From positions 822,513 through 886,512 of the forward strand of contig NZ_QPJS01000001.1 in the NCBI RefSeq assembly GCF_003337435.1: DNA of 64,000 nucleotides, written 5' to 3'. The stretch's first letter is position 1, and the number at the start of each line of letters is the position of its first letter. This stretch comes from Schleiferia thermophila (lineage in GTDB: Bacteria > Bacteroidota > Bacteroidia > Flavobacteriales > Schleiferiaceae). The position numbers and the translations under genes are program-made. Positions 34,578 through 43,016 of the stretch are shown one piece after another. The notes under the pieces were generated by a model. It was not told the DNA's origin and did no database searches. It saw nothing but the letters and a program-made list of their open reading frames with translations.

Positions 34578-36410
34578 ATGAAGCGCATTGCAGCCGGATT
34601 ACTGTTATTTTTCGCATTTATATCTTTTGTAGCTTGTCATCCACCAGGGCTGGATTCAAATCCCGATACAATGAAAGATCCTCACAGTTTTGCAAATTTC
34701 CCTGAGGTAAAAGTGGTGCATCTCGATTGGAATGCATTTGTCGATTTTACGCAGCGGAAAATCAAAGCCACCGCCACTTGGACTTTAAGCGGTCAGTCCG
34801 AACACCTGATTTTGGATAAAAACGGACTTAGAATATTGTCAGTCAGAGACCAGGATGGCAATCTTCTGCCCTTCGAAGAACACGATGCAGACAGCATCAG
34901 AGGTGGTTGGATCGACATACAGATGACCAAAGATGTCACGCAGGTATCAATCGATTACGAAACATCTGACCGGGCCGGAGCCTTGCAATGGCTGGAAGCT
35001 CCTCAAACCATGGGCAAAAGGCATCCAATTCTCTTTACGCAGAGTCAGGCCATTCTGGCCCGAACATGGATTCCTTGTATGGACTCGCCTTCCATCAGGT
35101 TTACCTACAAAGCTACCGTCAGAGTCCCCTTGGGCACCATTGCTTTGATGAGCGCTTCCAATCCACAAAAAAAATCACCAGATGGCACCTATACCTTTGA
35201 AATGAAACAACCCATCCCTTCCTACTTAATGGCATTGGCCGTGGGGGATTTTGAATTCATGGAAATAAGTGACAGAGCAGGCGTCTATGCAGAACCCGAC
35301 ATGCTGGAGTCAGCTGCACGCGAGTTTTCAGATCTGGAAAAAATGATTGCTGCTGCCGAATCCCTATACGGCCCCTATCTGTGGGAGAGATATGATCTGC
35401 TGGTCATGCCCCCCTCTTTTCCCTTCGGTGGTATGGAAAATCCAAGGCTTACCTTTGTGACGCCCACTATTATCGCCGGTGATAAATCGCTGACTTCACT
35501 CGTGGCACACGAATTAGCCCATTCCTGGTCAGGCAATTTGGTGACCAATGCAACCTGGAACGATTTCTGGCTCAACGAAGGTTTCACCGTCTATTTCGAA
35601 TTGCGGATTATGGAGCAGCTCTATGGCCCTGAATATGCTGAGATGCTGGCACAGCTTTCTTTTAACGAACTGCAACAAGCCCTGAATACCCTACCTGAAA
35701 ACGAAACCATTCTCAAAGCCGACCTCAAAGGTAAAAATCCGGATGATGCAGTTGGACCTATTGCGTACGAAAAGGGCTATTTTTTCCTGCGTACAGTTGA
35801 GCGAAAAGTGGGAAGACGATACTTCGACCAGTTTCTTCGGGCGTATTTTGATGAACATAAATTCCAAAGCGTCACCACCGAAGACTTTCTCAGCTACCTT
35901 CGAAAGCGCCTGCTGAAAAGAAAAGACTGGCGGGAGCTCGAAATAGATCGTTGGATCTATGAACCCGGACTACCTGAAAATGTCTCCAAACCTCTCTCCA
36001 CCCGATTTTCTGTAGTCGAAAGTGCTGTAACCGCTCTTTTGACGATGAAAGTACTGCCCGTCACCAAGCACTGGTCAGCACACGAATACATCTACTTTTT
36101 GCAGCAACTCTCCGGCAGAGCCAACAAGGAAATACTTGCAAGACTTGACAGCGCCTTTCAATTCACTCGCTCGCCCAATGCTGAAATACTTTTTGCCTGG
36201 CTGAGGCTTTGTATTGAACAAGACTACACACAAGCCACTCCTGTGCTGGAAAACTTCCTCATCAATACAGGCCGGAGAAAGTTTGTCCTACCTCTTTATA
36301 AACAACTCATTGAACGTGGACAAAAGGAAATGGCACTTCAAATCTTTCAAAAAGCCGGAACCAACTACCATCCAATTACGTACAGCAGTGTAAAAAAATT
36401 ATTTGAATAA
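34578..36410 (+). CDS. M1-family aminopeptidase, leukotriene A4 hydrolase-like lipoprotein
   Basis: A 610-residue zinc peptidase. The N-terminus has a lipoprotein signal (FISFVACHP, lipidated Cys near residue 21), so the enzyme is anchored in an envelope membrane. After the N-terminal beta domain the GxMEN exopeptidase motif is FGGMENPRL (near 287) and the zinc site is HELAHSW with His311, His315 and Glu334 (WLNEGFT), the canonical HExxH-18-E. The C-terminal helical domain (about 450-610) matches that of leukotriene A4 hydrolase-type aminopeptidases. It probably trims peptides in the periplasm. It overlaps the DUF5686 gene slightly. Confidence 0.93.
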   Translation: MKRIAAGLLLFFAFISFVACHPPGLDSNPDTMKDPHSFANFPEVKVVHLDWNAFVDFTQRKIKATATWTLSGQSEHLILDKNGLRILSVRDQDGNLLPFEEHDADSIRGGWIDIQMTKDVTQVSIDYETSDRAGALQWLEAPQTMGKRHPILFTQSQAILARTWIPCMDSPSIRFTYKATVRVPLGTIALMSASNPQKKSPDGTYTFEMKQPIPSYLMALAVGDFEFMEISDRAGVYAEPDMLESAAREFSDLEKMIAAAESLYGPYLWERYDLLVMPPSFPFGGMENPRLTFVTPTIIAGDKSLTSLVAHELAHSWSGNLVTNATWNDFWLNEGFTVYFELRIMEQLYGPEYAEMLAQLSFNELQQALNTLPENETILKADLKGKNPDDAVGPIAYEKGYFFLRTVERKVGRRYFDQFLRAYFDEHKFQSVTTEDFLSYLRKRLLKRKDWRELEIDRWIYEPGLPENVSKPLSTRFSVVESAVTALLTMKVLPVTKHWSAHEYIYFLQQLSGRANKEILARLDSAFQFTRSPNAEILFAWLRLCIEQDYTQATPVLENFLINTGRRKFVLPLYKQLIERGQKEMALQIFQKAGTNYHPITYSSVKKLFE

Positions 36411-36423
36411 TCCTGTGCCGGCC

Positions 36424-38619
36424 GTGAGATTAGCTTGTAGTGCCGTATTCCTTTTCTATGCTTTGACTTCGGACCTCTGTGCACAGGTACTCGACGTCAG
36501 CAGCCAGGCTGAGCTGAATCAGCTGCTCTTTCGCCTCTTAGAACAGTCCCATGAAGTACAGCGCAGGATTGCAGATGTACAGTCGTCTTATTTTAAAAGC
36601 TCTGAAATTTACATCGACAACTATCCGGAAAAAATTCCTTTTTTGAGTGGAATTGTCTTTCCTCCTCATTCCGACACAGGTATTATTTATGCCCGCTGGC
36701 TTCAAGGTGATTGGATTATCAGAAAAAAAGATAAATTTCAAAGTATTAACCGAAAAATTGAGCTTGGAAAAGTCAGAAATTATCCCATTAAAGGCATAGA
36801 AGAATATTTGATCAATCCGTACAAAAAATACAATACTTTACCCTATGTGGAAAACAATTTTTACATGTTGCCATTTCATGAAGAAAATCTATCAAAATAT
36901 ACTTTTGAAATCTATAGTAAAGAAAAAGGGGTTTTCAATGTGTTCTACAAGCTCAATTTTAAACCAAAAAATGAATTCGGGAGTTTTGTTTCAGGCACTG
37001 CTTTGATAGATTCTGCTTCGGCCCAGATTGTGTTTTTGCACTTAAACATCTATGCGCAAAATAAGCTCAATCTCGCTGATAGTCTTACTATAGCAGTAAA
37101 ATTTACAGAACACAACAAATTCTATCTTCCGGAAAAATATCAATATATATATTACTACAGTATCAGAGGATATTCAGGACGTCACGAGCTGTTTGTTTCG
37201 ATACGTTATGGAGAGGCTGAAGAATCAAATCCCTCGATAAGGGATATAAAAATAAAAATGCAAAATCCAGGGATTTTCTCTTACCACGAACTCGATCAAA
37301 ACACCTTACAACTCTACACAGAAGACTCCGTTTATGAATATCGAAGATCCAAAGGCCTGGTCGCCGATTCAATACTGTCTTATGCTGTCCGAAATCCGTT
37401 CAGAACCGTAGTGCTTTCAGGTTTGAAATACCCTGCCTTCAACGCCAATGGATTAATGAATTTCGCTCCCTTATGGACGGGATTTGGCTTCAATGCAGTC
37501 GAATCATTTTATCTCAGGTTGAGGATGAAAATTTCCCTAAACAATCCTCAAAACTTTACCCATGAACTGGATTTGAGACCTTCCCTGGCAGAAAATACGC
37601 TTCGCTGGAAACAGACCTTTACCTGGGAATACCTCCATCGACTTAATGGCAAGGGTGAGGTGAGTTTTGGAAATTACATTTTCCAAATAAACGAAAACGA
37701 CCCGGTTCTTCCGGTGATCAATTCATTTTATTCTTTGTTTCTGAATCAAAATTTTGCCAGTTACTATCAGAAATCATTTGTAAAGGGAACTTTCAGCATT
37801 TCTGCCGGTGCATTTGATTTCAGATTGATAACAGAATATTCTGACAGAAACCCTCTTTTTAACAATCTGGAAAGAAGTCCGCTTTTTCGGACCGGAAAAT
37901 ATTTGGCCAATAATCCCGATCGTCCGCCGGTAATCGATGCCTCAGGTTTTGTGAAGCACAGCGGGCTTACTCTTGATCTGGACCTGAGCTACCACTTTGG
38001 CCGAAAGTACTTTCTGAAAGATCAAAGGAAAATTCCACTGGGTTCTGAAATGCCGGTGTTGTTTGCCAATTATCGAAAAGGCATCCAAAGCCCCGTATCG
38101 CAGACCGACTTCGATCAGGTCATAATTGGCATTCAGGTTAAAAGAAAAATTCCCGGGTATGGCATCAGTACTCTCGACCTGCAGTATGGCAACTTTCTAA
38201 ACAATCGCAGGGTGGAATTTGTGGATTTCAAGCATTTCAACGGCATACAGACGCTTTTCCTTCAGCAGACCTCTGACCGATGGAGCGACATTCGGCAGTT
38301 CCGAACTCTCCGGTACTATGAATTCAGCACCAACAGATATTTCGTAGAGCTTCATTACATACACAATTTTGGCGGTGCCTTGCTAAACAATTTCAGGCTG
38401 TACAGCCGGCTCAACATCCACACCACCGCAGGGCTGAATCTGCTGATCACCGATCAGGAAAAAATTTATATCGAACCATTTCTCGGACTGGAAAACCTCT
38501 TTAAAGTATTCAAAGTCCAAATCGCCTATGGTGTGGATTACACCCAGATCAACAGACTAACACTGCGAATTGGTTTTAATTTCAATCCCGGCCTCTATCA
38601 GAAATACAGGAGAATATAA
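36424..38619 (+). CDS. DUF5686 family outer-membrane protein
   Basis: A ~731-residue exported protein. The signal peptide is best read from GTG at 36424 (RLACSAVFLFYALTSDLCAQ); TTG at 36403 or GTG at 36415 are alternatives, no ATG being available. The first third is soluble, with YFKSSEIYIDN and SFV-SGTALIDSASAQIVFLHLN-like strands; the rest consists of alternating amphipathic beta strands ending in an aromatic-rich last strand (LRIGFNFNPGLYQKYRRI), which points to an outer-membrane barrel. The DUF5686 family often has an N-terminal carboxypeptidase-like domain that this copy lacks. Function unknown. Confidence 0.75.
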   Translation: MRLACSAVFLFYALTSDLCAQVLDVSSQAELNQLLFRLLEQSHEVQRRIADVQSSYFKSSEIYIDNYPEKIPFLSGIVFPPHSDTGIIYARWLQGDWIIRKKDKFQSINRKIELGKVRNYPIKGIEEYLINPYKKYNTLPYVENNFYMLPFHEENLSKYTFEIYSKEKGVFNVFYKLNFKPKNEFGSFVSGTALIDSASAQIVFLHLNIYAQNKLNLADSLTIAVKFTEHNKFYLPEKYQYIYYYSIRGYSGRHELFVSIRYGEAEESNPSIRDIKIKMQNPGIFSYHELDQNTLQLYTEDSVYEYRRSKGLVADSILSYAVRNPFRTVVLSGLKYPAFNANGLMNFAPLWTGFGFNAVESFYLRLRMKISLNNPQNFTHELDLRPSLAENTLRWKQTFTWEYLHRLNGKGEVSFGNYIFQINENDPVLPVINSFYSLFLNQNFASYYQKSFVKGTFSISAGAFDFRLITEYSDRNPLFNNLERSPLFRTGKYLANNPDRPPVIDASGFVKHSGLTLDLDLSYHFGRKYFLKDQRKIPLGSEMPVLFANYRKGIQSPVSQTDFDQVIIGIQVKRKIPGYGISTLDLQYGNFLNNRRVEFVDFKHFNGIQTLFLQQTSDRWSDIRQFRTLRYYEFSTNRYFVELHYIHNFGGALLNNFRLYSRLNIHTTAGLNLLITDQEKIYIEPFLGLENLFKVFKVQIAYGVDYTQINRLTLRIGFNFNPGLYQKYRRI

Positions 38620-38667
38620 CTTCCCTCTGTACATTTTTTGGATAGAACCGCATCATGAAGTAGCTGC

Positions 38668-39162
38668 TTAGCTTTTGCCCACCATTTCATCGATTAAATA
38701 CTTGTAAGGGCCTTCCTTACCAATCAGATTTGCTTTTTCAATCAGCGATCGCGCCTGATTTTCTTCTTCATGTTGCTCTTTTACATACCACTGCAAAAAA
38801 TTCACAGCGTTGTAATCACCGTCATCTTCGGCCGTCTTCAGCAGCTTGAAAACCGCAGCAGTCACACTCTGTTCATTGGCATAAAACTGATGCAATACGT
38901 CGAAAATGTCCTTAACGGGAGCCGGAGAGTGGTCAGTGCCGTGTTTTGCTGCAGTTATGGGCCGGCCTTCTCGCTCAATCACATAGTGTATCAGCTTGAG
39001 CATGTGTTCGCGCTCTTCATCGCTTTGTTTGAAAAAGAATTTTGCGGCTCCGTCAAAACCATTGGATGCGCACCAGATGGCCAGATTCAGATATCCATGT
39101 GATGCAGATGATTCTATTTCTATTTGTTCATTAAATGCTTGTAACAGTCGTTCTGAAATCAT
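38668..39162 (-). CDS. Ferritin
   Basis: A 164-residue ferritin, of the bacterial non-haem type (FtnA-like). Iron-site residues are visible: Glu in NEQIEIESSASHGYL (helix A), EEREHMLKLIHYVIEREG (helix B, the EExxH pair) and the helix D block WYVKEQHEEENQARSLIE. The start at 39162 is chosen because a -7 element lies at 39190-39197; the in-frame ATG at 39192 would lie upstream of the transcript start. It stores iron and limits Fenton chemistry in the cytoplasm. It is monocistronic. Confidence 0.92.
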   Translation of the reverse strand: MISERLLQAFNEQIEIESSASHGYLNLAIWCASNGFDGAAKFFFKQSDEEREHMLKLIHYVIEREGRPITAAKHGTDHSPAPVKDIFDVLHQFYANEQSVTAAVFKLLKTAEDDGDYNAVNFLQWYVKEQHEEENQARSLIEKANLIGKEGPYKYLIDEMVGKS

Positions 39163-39189
39163 AGATGCAGATTTTGGTTTGTTTTTGTG

Positions 39190-39197
39190 CAAATTTA
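39190..39197 (-). promoter_or_regulatory. -7 promoter element (TAAATTTG) of the ferritin gene
   Basis: The minus strand reads TAAATTTG, 27 bases upstream of the ATG at 39162. No -33 TTTG at the usual spacing. Confidence 0.45.
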
Positions 39198-39246
39198 ATG
39201 GACAGATACCGGTGTTGGATGTTCGGCGGTCAGAGGCCTTACCCGA

Positions 39247-39819
39247 TCAGTCAAACAGGTACAGGTCCGGCCCATCGGACAGACGGCTGTTGCTTCGTAT
39301 GCCGTTCGGCTCAATATATCTCTTCTGGACGGCTTCGTCTGGTGTCGGATTTCGGATAAATAGTACTTTTCCGCTGAAATGAAGATCTTTACCGGCCAAA
39401 GAGTGGTTAAAATCAACTACGATCGAATTGGGCAAAACTTCTGTGACCACACCGGTTGCATGGCTTGCCGAAGAGTCAAAACTAAAACTGACGAAATCGC
39501 CTTTTTCAAACACCCGGTTGGGAAAAAATTCACTATCGGGCAGTTCACTCAAATTTATTTCCCTTATCAAATCTGCCCTGATATGACCGTAAGCCTCAGA
39601 TGGGGTAAGGGCAAACGAAAAATGGTCGCCTTCCCTCAAACCATGCAAATGGGCTTCAAATGCTGGCAGCATCATTCCCGAACCGAAATAGAACTTCAGC
39701 GGCCAATTTTCGCTCATCACTTCCAGCAAAGGCCCGAAAGGCCCGCCATCTCTCAGTTCGTAGCTCAATTCCACGATGGTATCGTGGTCGATGTATTTAG
39801 GTCTTTTGTTCGATTTCAT
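39247..39819 (-). CDS. FKBP-type peptidyl-prolyl isomerase, SlyD-like
   Basis: A 190-residue cytoplasmic protein. The FKBP domain is split by an inserted flap as in SlyD: VELSYELRDG at the start, LKFYFGSGMMLPAFEAHLHGLREGDHFSFALTPSEAYG (about 47-84, as blocks PAFEAHLHGL and LTPSEAYG), then the insert-in-flap segment (about 90-150) and VVDFNHSLAGKDLHF, which closes the domain. The tail lacks the His-rich metal-binding end of E. coli SlyD. It should speed prolyl isomerisation and assist folding. It overlaps the marR gene by 23 bases, so the two are co-transcribed. Confidence 0.85.
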   Translation of the reverse strand: MKSNKRPKYIDHDTIVELSYELRDGGPFGPLLEVMSENWPLKFYFGSGMMLPAFEAHLHGLREGDHFSFALTPSEAYGHIRADLIREINLSELPDSEFFPNRVFEKGDFVSFSFDSSASHATGVVTEVLPNSIVVDFNHSLAGKDLHFSGKVLFIRNPTPDEAVQKRYIEPNGIRSNSRLSDGPDLYLFD

Positions 39820-40435
39820 AGGAGCTTAATAGTTTGTCTTTAATTACCTGATAGTTATTTTGATGAAATTCATCGAGTTTTGACAAGAGTTCTATGAGGT
39901 TTCGGACTTCCTCATCGCTCAGTGGCCCTGTAATTACTTCGTTAAGAGGTGATAATATTCTGAAGGCTTCCAATACTTTTTCTCTGCCATAGGGAGTAAG
40001 CCCTATCCGAAGGGCCCGCTTGTCATCGGCATCCTGAATTTCCATCAGGATTCCTTTGTTTACGAGTCTTTTCAAAATTGCCATACCTGTCGGTACTTCT
40101 ACAACCTCCTTACCCAGCAATTCCGTTTTCTTTGGCGTTTTTCCGTGAATCAGGCTTGCAGCTAACCCGAATTCCTCAGGCGTGGCAAAATCGGTATGCC
40201 TTAATAGCTCTCTGTTGTAAAACCTGGCATATCGGCACATTTTTCCAATGAGATACCCTATTGATTGCTTTTTATTAAAACTGTTTTGCACAATGTAGCG
40301 GAGATGACCTCCATTAAACCGCTTGTAGAGTGTATACCGGCAGAAGGACTCCACAGACTTGTCTTCGGCTTCTTCGTCCGCCCAAAACACATCCAGCAGT
40401 TCCAATAGCTCTTTTATGACCTCGTACTTGTTCAA
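39797..40435 (-). CDS. MarR-family transcriptional regulator
   Basis: A 212-residue protein, longer than the usual ~150, with the winged-helix domain in the centre: TPEEFGLAASLI, KTELLGKEVVEVPTGMAILKRLVNKGIL (recognition helix region, about 107-134) and the wing DADDKRALRIGLTPYGREKV (about 138-157). The first ~75 residues are a helical dimer extension. It is the first gene of a two-gene operon with the FKBP and is divergent from the TonB-dependent receptor at 40511, which it may control. Ligand unknown. Confidence 0.82.
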   Translation of the reverse strand: MNKYEVIKELLELLDVFWADEEAEDKSVESFCRYTLYKRFNGGHLRYIVQNSFNKKQSIGYLIGKMCRYARFYNRELLRHTDFATPEEFGLAASLIHGKTPKKTELLGKEVVEVPTGMAILKRLVNKGILMEIQDADDKRALRIGLTPYGREKVLEAFRILSPLNEVITGPLSDEEVRNLIELLSKLDEFHQNNYQVIKDKLLSSYEIEQKT

Positions 40436-40453
40436 TATTTTATGATTTTATAA

Positions 40454-40491
40454 CAAATATACCAAACAATTTTATAATCATGTTGTATTTG
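40454..40491. promoter_or_regulatory. marR promoter and candidate MarR operator
   Basis: On the minus strand TATATTTG (40461-40454) is a -7 element 19 bases before the marR ATG. CAAATA (40454-40459) and TATTTG (40486-40491) form an inverted pair across the 75-base divergent gap, a placement that fits self-regulation and control of the receptor gene. No clear promoter for the receptor gene was found. Confidence 0.35.
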
Positions 40492-40510
40492 ATATGGCAA
40501 AAATAAAAGC

Positions 40511-42883
40511 ATGAAAAAGCTTTGTACCTTACTAACAGTATTTTTGAAAATTAGTTTGTTATCGGCTCAAAATGGCATCATTCGTGGCACAGTGCGCGAT
40601 GCCATCACCAACGATCCGCTCCCGTTTGCCAACGTCGTTATCAAGACACTCAACAAAGGAGCCACCACTGACGAGAACGGCCGGTTCGAAATCACAGGAA
40701 TTCCACCGGGGCTTTACAATGTGGAAGCTTCCTATGTAGGCTACATCAGCCGTACCGAATTTGAAGTGCAGGTGACTCAGGCTCGTCCGGCGGTGATCAA
40801 CTTTCGCTTGCGCGAAAACACTGCCCAGCTCAGCGAAGTTACCGTTACGGCACAAAACAGTTTCAACCGCTCGCAAGAGAGTCCGGTATCGCTCAACACC
40901 ATAGGAATCAACGAAATACAGCGAAATCCCGGTGCCAATCAGGACATTTCCCGGGTCATCCAATCGCTGCCGGGCGTGGCCAGTACCCCTAATTTCCGCA
41001 ACGATATCATCATCCGTGGTGGAGCACCCAATGAAAACCGCTTCTACCTCGACGGCATTGAAATTCCCTCCATCAATCACTTTGGCACCCAGGGCAGCAG
41101 CGGTGGTCCGGTTGGGCTGATCAACGTGCAGACCATCCGCGAGGTGGACTTTTACACGGGAGCTTTCCCCGTCGAGCGCAGCAATGCCCTCTCCTCTGTC
41201 ATGGATATCAAACTCAAAGAAGGCAACGAGGAAAAGCTGAAATACGTCTTTCAAGTCGGTGCTTCGGAAGCCGGTCTTACGGTTGATGGCCCTCTGAGTC
41301 CGACGACCACCTTTGTAGCCTCTGCCCGCCGTTCGTATCTGCAATTTCTCTTCTCCCTGCTCGACCTACCATTTTTGCCCACCTACAACGATTTTCAGTT
41401 TAAAACACGCACCAAACTCACTGAAAAAAGCCAACTGGTCATCCTGGGTCTTGGTGCCATCGATTACGCACCCCTCAATGCCAACGCCAATGAAACAGAG
41501 GAACAACGCTACATCCTTTCTTACCTGCCGGTCTTTAATCAATGGAACTACTCCATCGGGGCCCGGTATACATACTTTGGCAAAAATTCATTTACCAATG
41601 TAGTCCTCAGCCGCTTTATGCTCAACAATGAATCCTTCAAATACCCTGATAACAACGAAAACCTGCAGAAACTTCTCGATTACACCAGTCGTGAAATCGA
41701 AAACAAACTCCGCATTGAAAATTTTGCACGGCTCGGACGACTAAAAATTACCACCGGTGGACTCTTTGAAGAAGTAAAATACAACACCTCTACGGTCGAC
41801 CGGCGGTTTGCGAACGGATTTGTACTGGATTACGCATCAGATCTGGTCCGCTACAAATACGGAGCATTTACGCAGGTATCGGGTAGTCTGCTCAACGGCA
41901 AGATTGACTATTCTGCCGGTGTCCGTGCCGAAGGGCTTAATTTCAATAACCACATGGCCAATCCCCTTAACCAGCTGTCGCCACGTGTTTCCCTGGCCTG
42001 GAACCTCACCAGCGAATGGTCGCTTAACGCGAACTGGGGCATCTACTACCAATTGCCACCCTTTCCTACCCTTGGCTACAGGGACCAATCAGGTGCACTC
42101 GTCAATACGGATGCGCGCTACATTCGCGCCGACCATTACATCACCGGCATCACCTGGTACCCCATCAACACTGCCAAAATCTCCCTCGAAGGTTTTTACA
42201 AAAAGTACTTTAATTACCCCTTTTTGTTGCGCGACAGCATTTCACTGGCCAATCTCGGCAGCGATTTCGGCGTCATTGGCAATGCTCCCGCTTCTTTTAC
42301 CAATCAGGGGCGGGCTTATGGTCTTGAGCTGAGCTATCAGTATAAGCTTTACAAAGGGTATTTCGGAATTCTTGCCATCACCGCGGTCCGCAGCGAGTTT
42401 CAGGACAAAAACGGCATTTACCTGCCCTCCGCCTGGGACAATCGCCTTATCTCTACCCTTACCTTCGGCAAAAAATTTGGCCGCAACTGGGAAATCGGCG
42501 TCCAATATCAATTTCTCGGGGGTGCACCCTACACGCCTATCGACACCGTTAAATCGGGATTTATCCCAAATTTTCAAAACAATCCCATTGGATTTCCTGA
42601 TTTCAACCGAATCAATTCACAGCGAGTAGAGAGCTTTCACCGACTTAATGCCCGCATTGACAAAAAATGGTTCTTCCCGCGCTACAACCTGAACATCTAT
42701 TTTGATATCCAGAATGCTCTGGGCCTGGCTCCACAGGGTCCTCCGCGCTTTGATGCGGTACGCGATGAAAGTGGAAGGCCCGTCATGGATCCAAACGATC
42801 CTACCCGGTATCTGACCCGGTTGATCCCAAGCAGTTCCACTGGTCCGGCTTTGCCTTCCGTAGGACTGATCGTTGATTTTTAA
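40511..42883 (+). CDS. TonB-dependent receptor with carboxypeptidase-like regulatory domain
   Basis: A 790-residue outer-membrane receptor: signal peptide (about 1-19), carboxypeptidase-regulatory-like beta domain (about 21-108, GTVRDAITNDPLPFANV), TonB plug (about 115-225, with IIIRGGAPNENRFYLDGIEIP), and a 22-strand barrel to the end, closing with LPSVGLIVDF. The ligand cannot be read from sequence. No SusD partner follows, so it is not a typical polysaccharide-utilisation pair. It is divergent from the MarR regulator with a 75-base gap. Confidence 0.92.
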   Translation: MKKLCTLLTVFLKISLLSAQNGIIRGTVRDAITNDPLPFANVVIKTLNKGATTDENGRFEITGIPPGLYNVEASYVGYISRTEFEVQVTQARPAVINFRLRENTAQLSEVTVTAQNSFNRSQESPVSLNTIGINEIQRNPGANQDISRVIQSLPGVASTPNFRNDIIIRGGAPNENRFYLDGIEIPSINHFGTQGSSGGPVGLINVQTIREVDFYTGAFPVERSNALSSVMDIKLKEGNEEKLKYVFQVGASEAGLTVDGPLSPTTTFVASARRSYLQFLFSLLDLPFLPTYNDFQFKTRTKLTEKSQLVILGLGAIDYAPLNANANETEEQRYILSYLPVFNQWNYSIGARYTYFGKNSFTNVVLSRFMLNNESFKYPDNNENLQKLLDYTSREIENKLRIENFARLGRLKITTGGLFEEVKYNTSTVDRRFANGFVLDYASDLVRYKYGAFTQVSGSLLNGKIDYSAGVRAEGLNFNNHMANPLNQLSPRVSLAWNLTSEWSLNANWGIYYQLPPFPTLGYRDQSGALVNTDARYIRADHYITGITWYPINTAKISLEGFYKKYFNYPFLLRDSISLANLGSDFGVIGNAPASFTNQGRAYGLELSYQYKLYKGYFGILAITAVRSEFQDKNGIYLPSAWDNRLISTLTFGKKFGRNWEIGVQYQFLGGAPYTPIDTVKSGFIPNFQNNPIGFPDFNRINSQRVESFHRLNARIDKKWFFPRYNLNIYFDIQNALGLAPQGPPRFDAVRDESGRPVMDPNDPTRYLTRLIPSSSTGPALPSVGLIVDF

Positions 42884-43016
42884 TTCACTCGGAACTGCTT
42901 AAAAAACATAGCCTGAGCCTCCCCTCTCCTCGTCGGGAAGATACAGCAATAGTATCTACAGATGAAGCCTTGAGCATTGCAAGTGAGCAGTAACCTTTGG
43001 CGATGAGGGAACGCTT

